Of a stretch of 64,000 bases of DNA, positions 63,383 to 64,000 are shown in pieces. The stretch spans positions 248,001 through 312,000 of the forward strand of contig NZ_AP027363.1 of the NCBI RefSeq assembly GCF_030295955.1, in the 5' to 3' direction. Within the stretch, counting starts at the first letter, position 1, and each line of letters opens with the position of its first letter. Source of the stretch: Thalassotalea agarivorans (GTDB taxonomy: Bacteria; Pseudomonadota; Gammaproteobacteria; Enterobacterales; Alteromonadaceae). Below the pieces are notes generated by a model. It saw only the letters and a list, made by a program, of their open reading frames with translations, made no database searches and had not been told where the DNA came from. The position numbers and the translations under genes were made by a program.

Positions 63383-63961
63383 CTAGTAGTACGAATGTTC
63401 ACCGCGTTGGTGTTCGGTCATGTCACGCACACCTTTAATTTCATCGCCCATCTGAGCGATAAGTTGTGACTCAATGCCGTCTTTTACTGTGACATCGATT
63501 TGGCTACAGCCATTACAGCCACCACCAAATTGTAGCACCGCATAACCGTCTTCTGTGATTTCCATTAGCGTACATTCACCACCATGGCCGGCTAGCTGAG
63601 GATTAACTTCTGCTTGAATAAAGTAGTTAACGCGATCAAACAAAGGTGCATCATTAGCAACTTTTCTTAGTTTTGCATTAGGTGCTTTTAACGTTAATTG
63701 TGAACCCATTTGGTCAGTAACAAAGTCAATTTCCGCTTCTTCTAAGAAAGGTTTGCTTTCTTTGTCTACGTAAGCAGAAAAACCTTCATAAGGAAATTCA
63801 GTATCTTCAGGTTCAATAGCATCAGCAGGGCAATATGAAACGCCGCACTCTGCAGAGGCGGTACCTGGATTTACAACAAAAATACGAATGTTAGTGCCGT
63901 CTGCTTGTTGCTCTAAAAGTTTGGCAAAGTGAGCTTGTGCTGATTCAGAAATATTGATCAT
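63383..63961 (-). CDS. nfuA: Fe-S biogenesis protein NfuA
   Basis: A 192-residue iron-sulfur cluster carrier. The N-terminal degenerate A-type domain ([19 protein letters not shown]) lacks the usual cysteines, and the C-terminal Nfu domain holds the CxxC motif [15 protein letters not shown] near residue 150. It carries 4Fe-4S clusters to target enzymes, especially under oxidative stress or iron limitation. The length is normal. It ends at the heptad array. Confidence 0.97.
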   Translation of the reverse strand: MINISESAQAHFAKLLEQQADGTNIRIFVVNPGTASAECGVSYCPADAIEPEDTEFPYEGFSAYVDKESKPFLEEAEIDFVTDQMGSQLTLKAPNAKLRKVANDAPLFDRVNYFIQAEVNPQLAGHGGECTLMEITEDGYAVLQFGGGCNGCSQIDVTVKDGIESQLIAQMGDEIKGVRDMTEHQRGEHSYY

Positions 63962-64000
63962 TAGAATTACCTTACTGCTTTCGCAAAAATACTTGAGTGT

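Noticed and set aside
1-64000. tRNA, rRNA genes and prophage
   Set aside because: No tRNA cloverleaf, rRNA sequence, integrase or phage structural gene was recognised by eye; short ncRNAs could be missed without a covariance search.

Overview
The window looks like chromosomal DNA of a marine gammaproteobacterium of the order Alteromonadales, most likely Colwelliaceae (Colwellia or Thalassotalea type). This is inferred from the low G+C feel, the gammaproteobacterial neighbourhoods (gpmI-envC-yibQ, yibN-grxC-secB-gpsA, psd-rsgA-orn, cpxRA/cpxP), a CtaC with two fused cytochrome c domains, and an exosortase A polysaccharide locus. I could not run a database search, so the genus is a guess.

Bases 1-24845 are part of an exopolysaccharide (EPS) locus of the exosortase A (XrtA) type. 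It holds seven glycosyltransferases, a Wzx-like flippase, a Wzy/O-antigen-ligase-like polymerase, two sulfotransferases, a polysaccharide deacetylase, a PaaK/CapK-like adenylate-forming enzyme, a GNAT/FemAB-like acyltransferase, two divergent PP-loop proteins facing each other, a membrane-anchored endonuclease/exonuclease/phosphatase-fold protein, a secreted protein that may be a polysaccharide-active enzyme, XrtA, and the TPR lipoprotein PrsT. The genes lie in short, tightly packed operons of alternating direction. The likely product is a modified (sulfated, acylated, partly deacetylated) EPS.

Bases 24846-28136 hold an IS4-family insertion sequence with a 12-bp target duplication, lying inside what was a bidirectional terminator. 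Next comes a fibro-slime-type PEP-CTERM protein, a likely XrtA substrate, with a near-consensus sigma-54 promoter. A secreted trypsin-like protease follows.

Bases 28137-50659 are mostly housekeeping and envelope genes: yibQ, envC, gpmI, yibN, grxC, secB, gpsA, trmL, fieF, a lysophospholipase-like gene, the Cpx envelope stress system with a perfect CpxR box, an M56 peptidase/BlaI pair, glpQ/ugpQ-like, psd, rsgA, orn, a hotdog thioesterase, a second two-component system in one operon with an alpha/beta hydrolase and a secreted DJ-1/PfpI protein, and lexA with two SOS boxes.

Bases 50660-59730 carry a complete aa3-type cytochrome c oxidase cluster (ctaC with two fused c-heme domains, ctaD, ctaG, ctaE, DUF2909, surf1, a CxxxC thioredoxin-like gene, ctaA, ctaB, sco) behind a structured leader. 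Bases 59731-64000 hold a DUF2147 protein, a secreted polysaccharide deacetylase, a MATE transporter, a GNAT protein and nfuA. Two related intergenic elements occur here: a GC-rich motif, a terminator and a GAAGCCC heptad array, each ending at the stop codon of the convergent gene.
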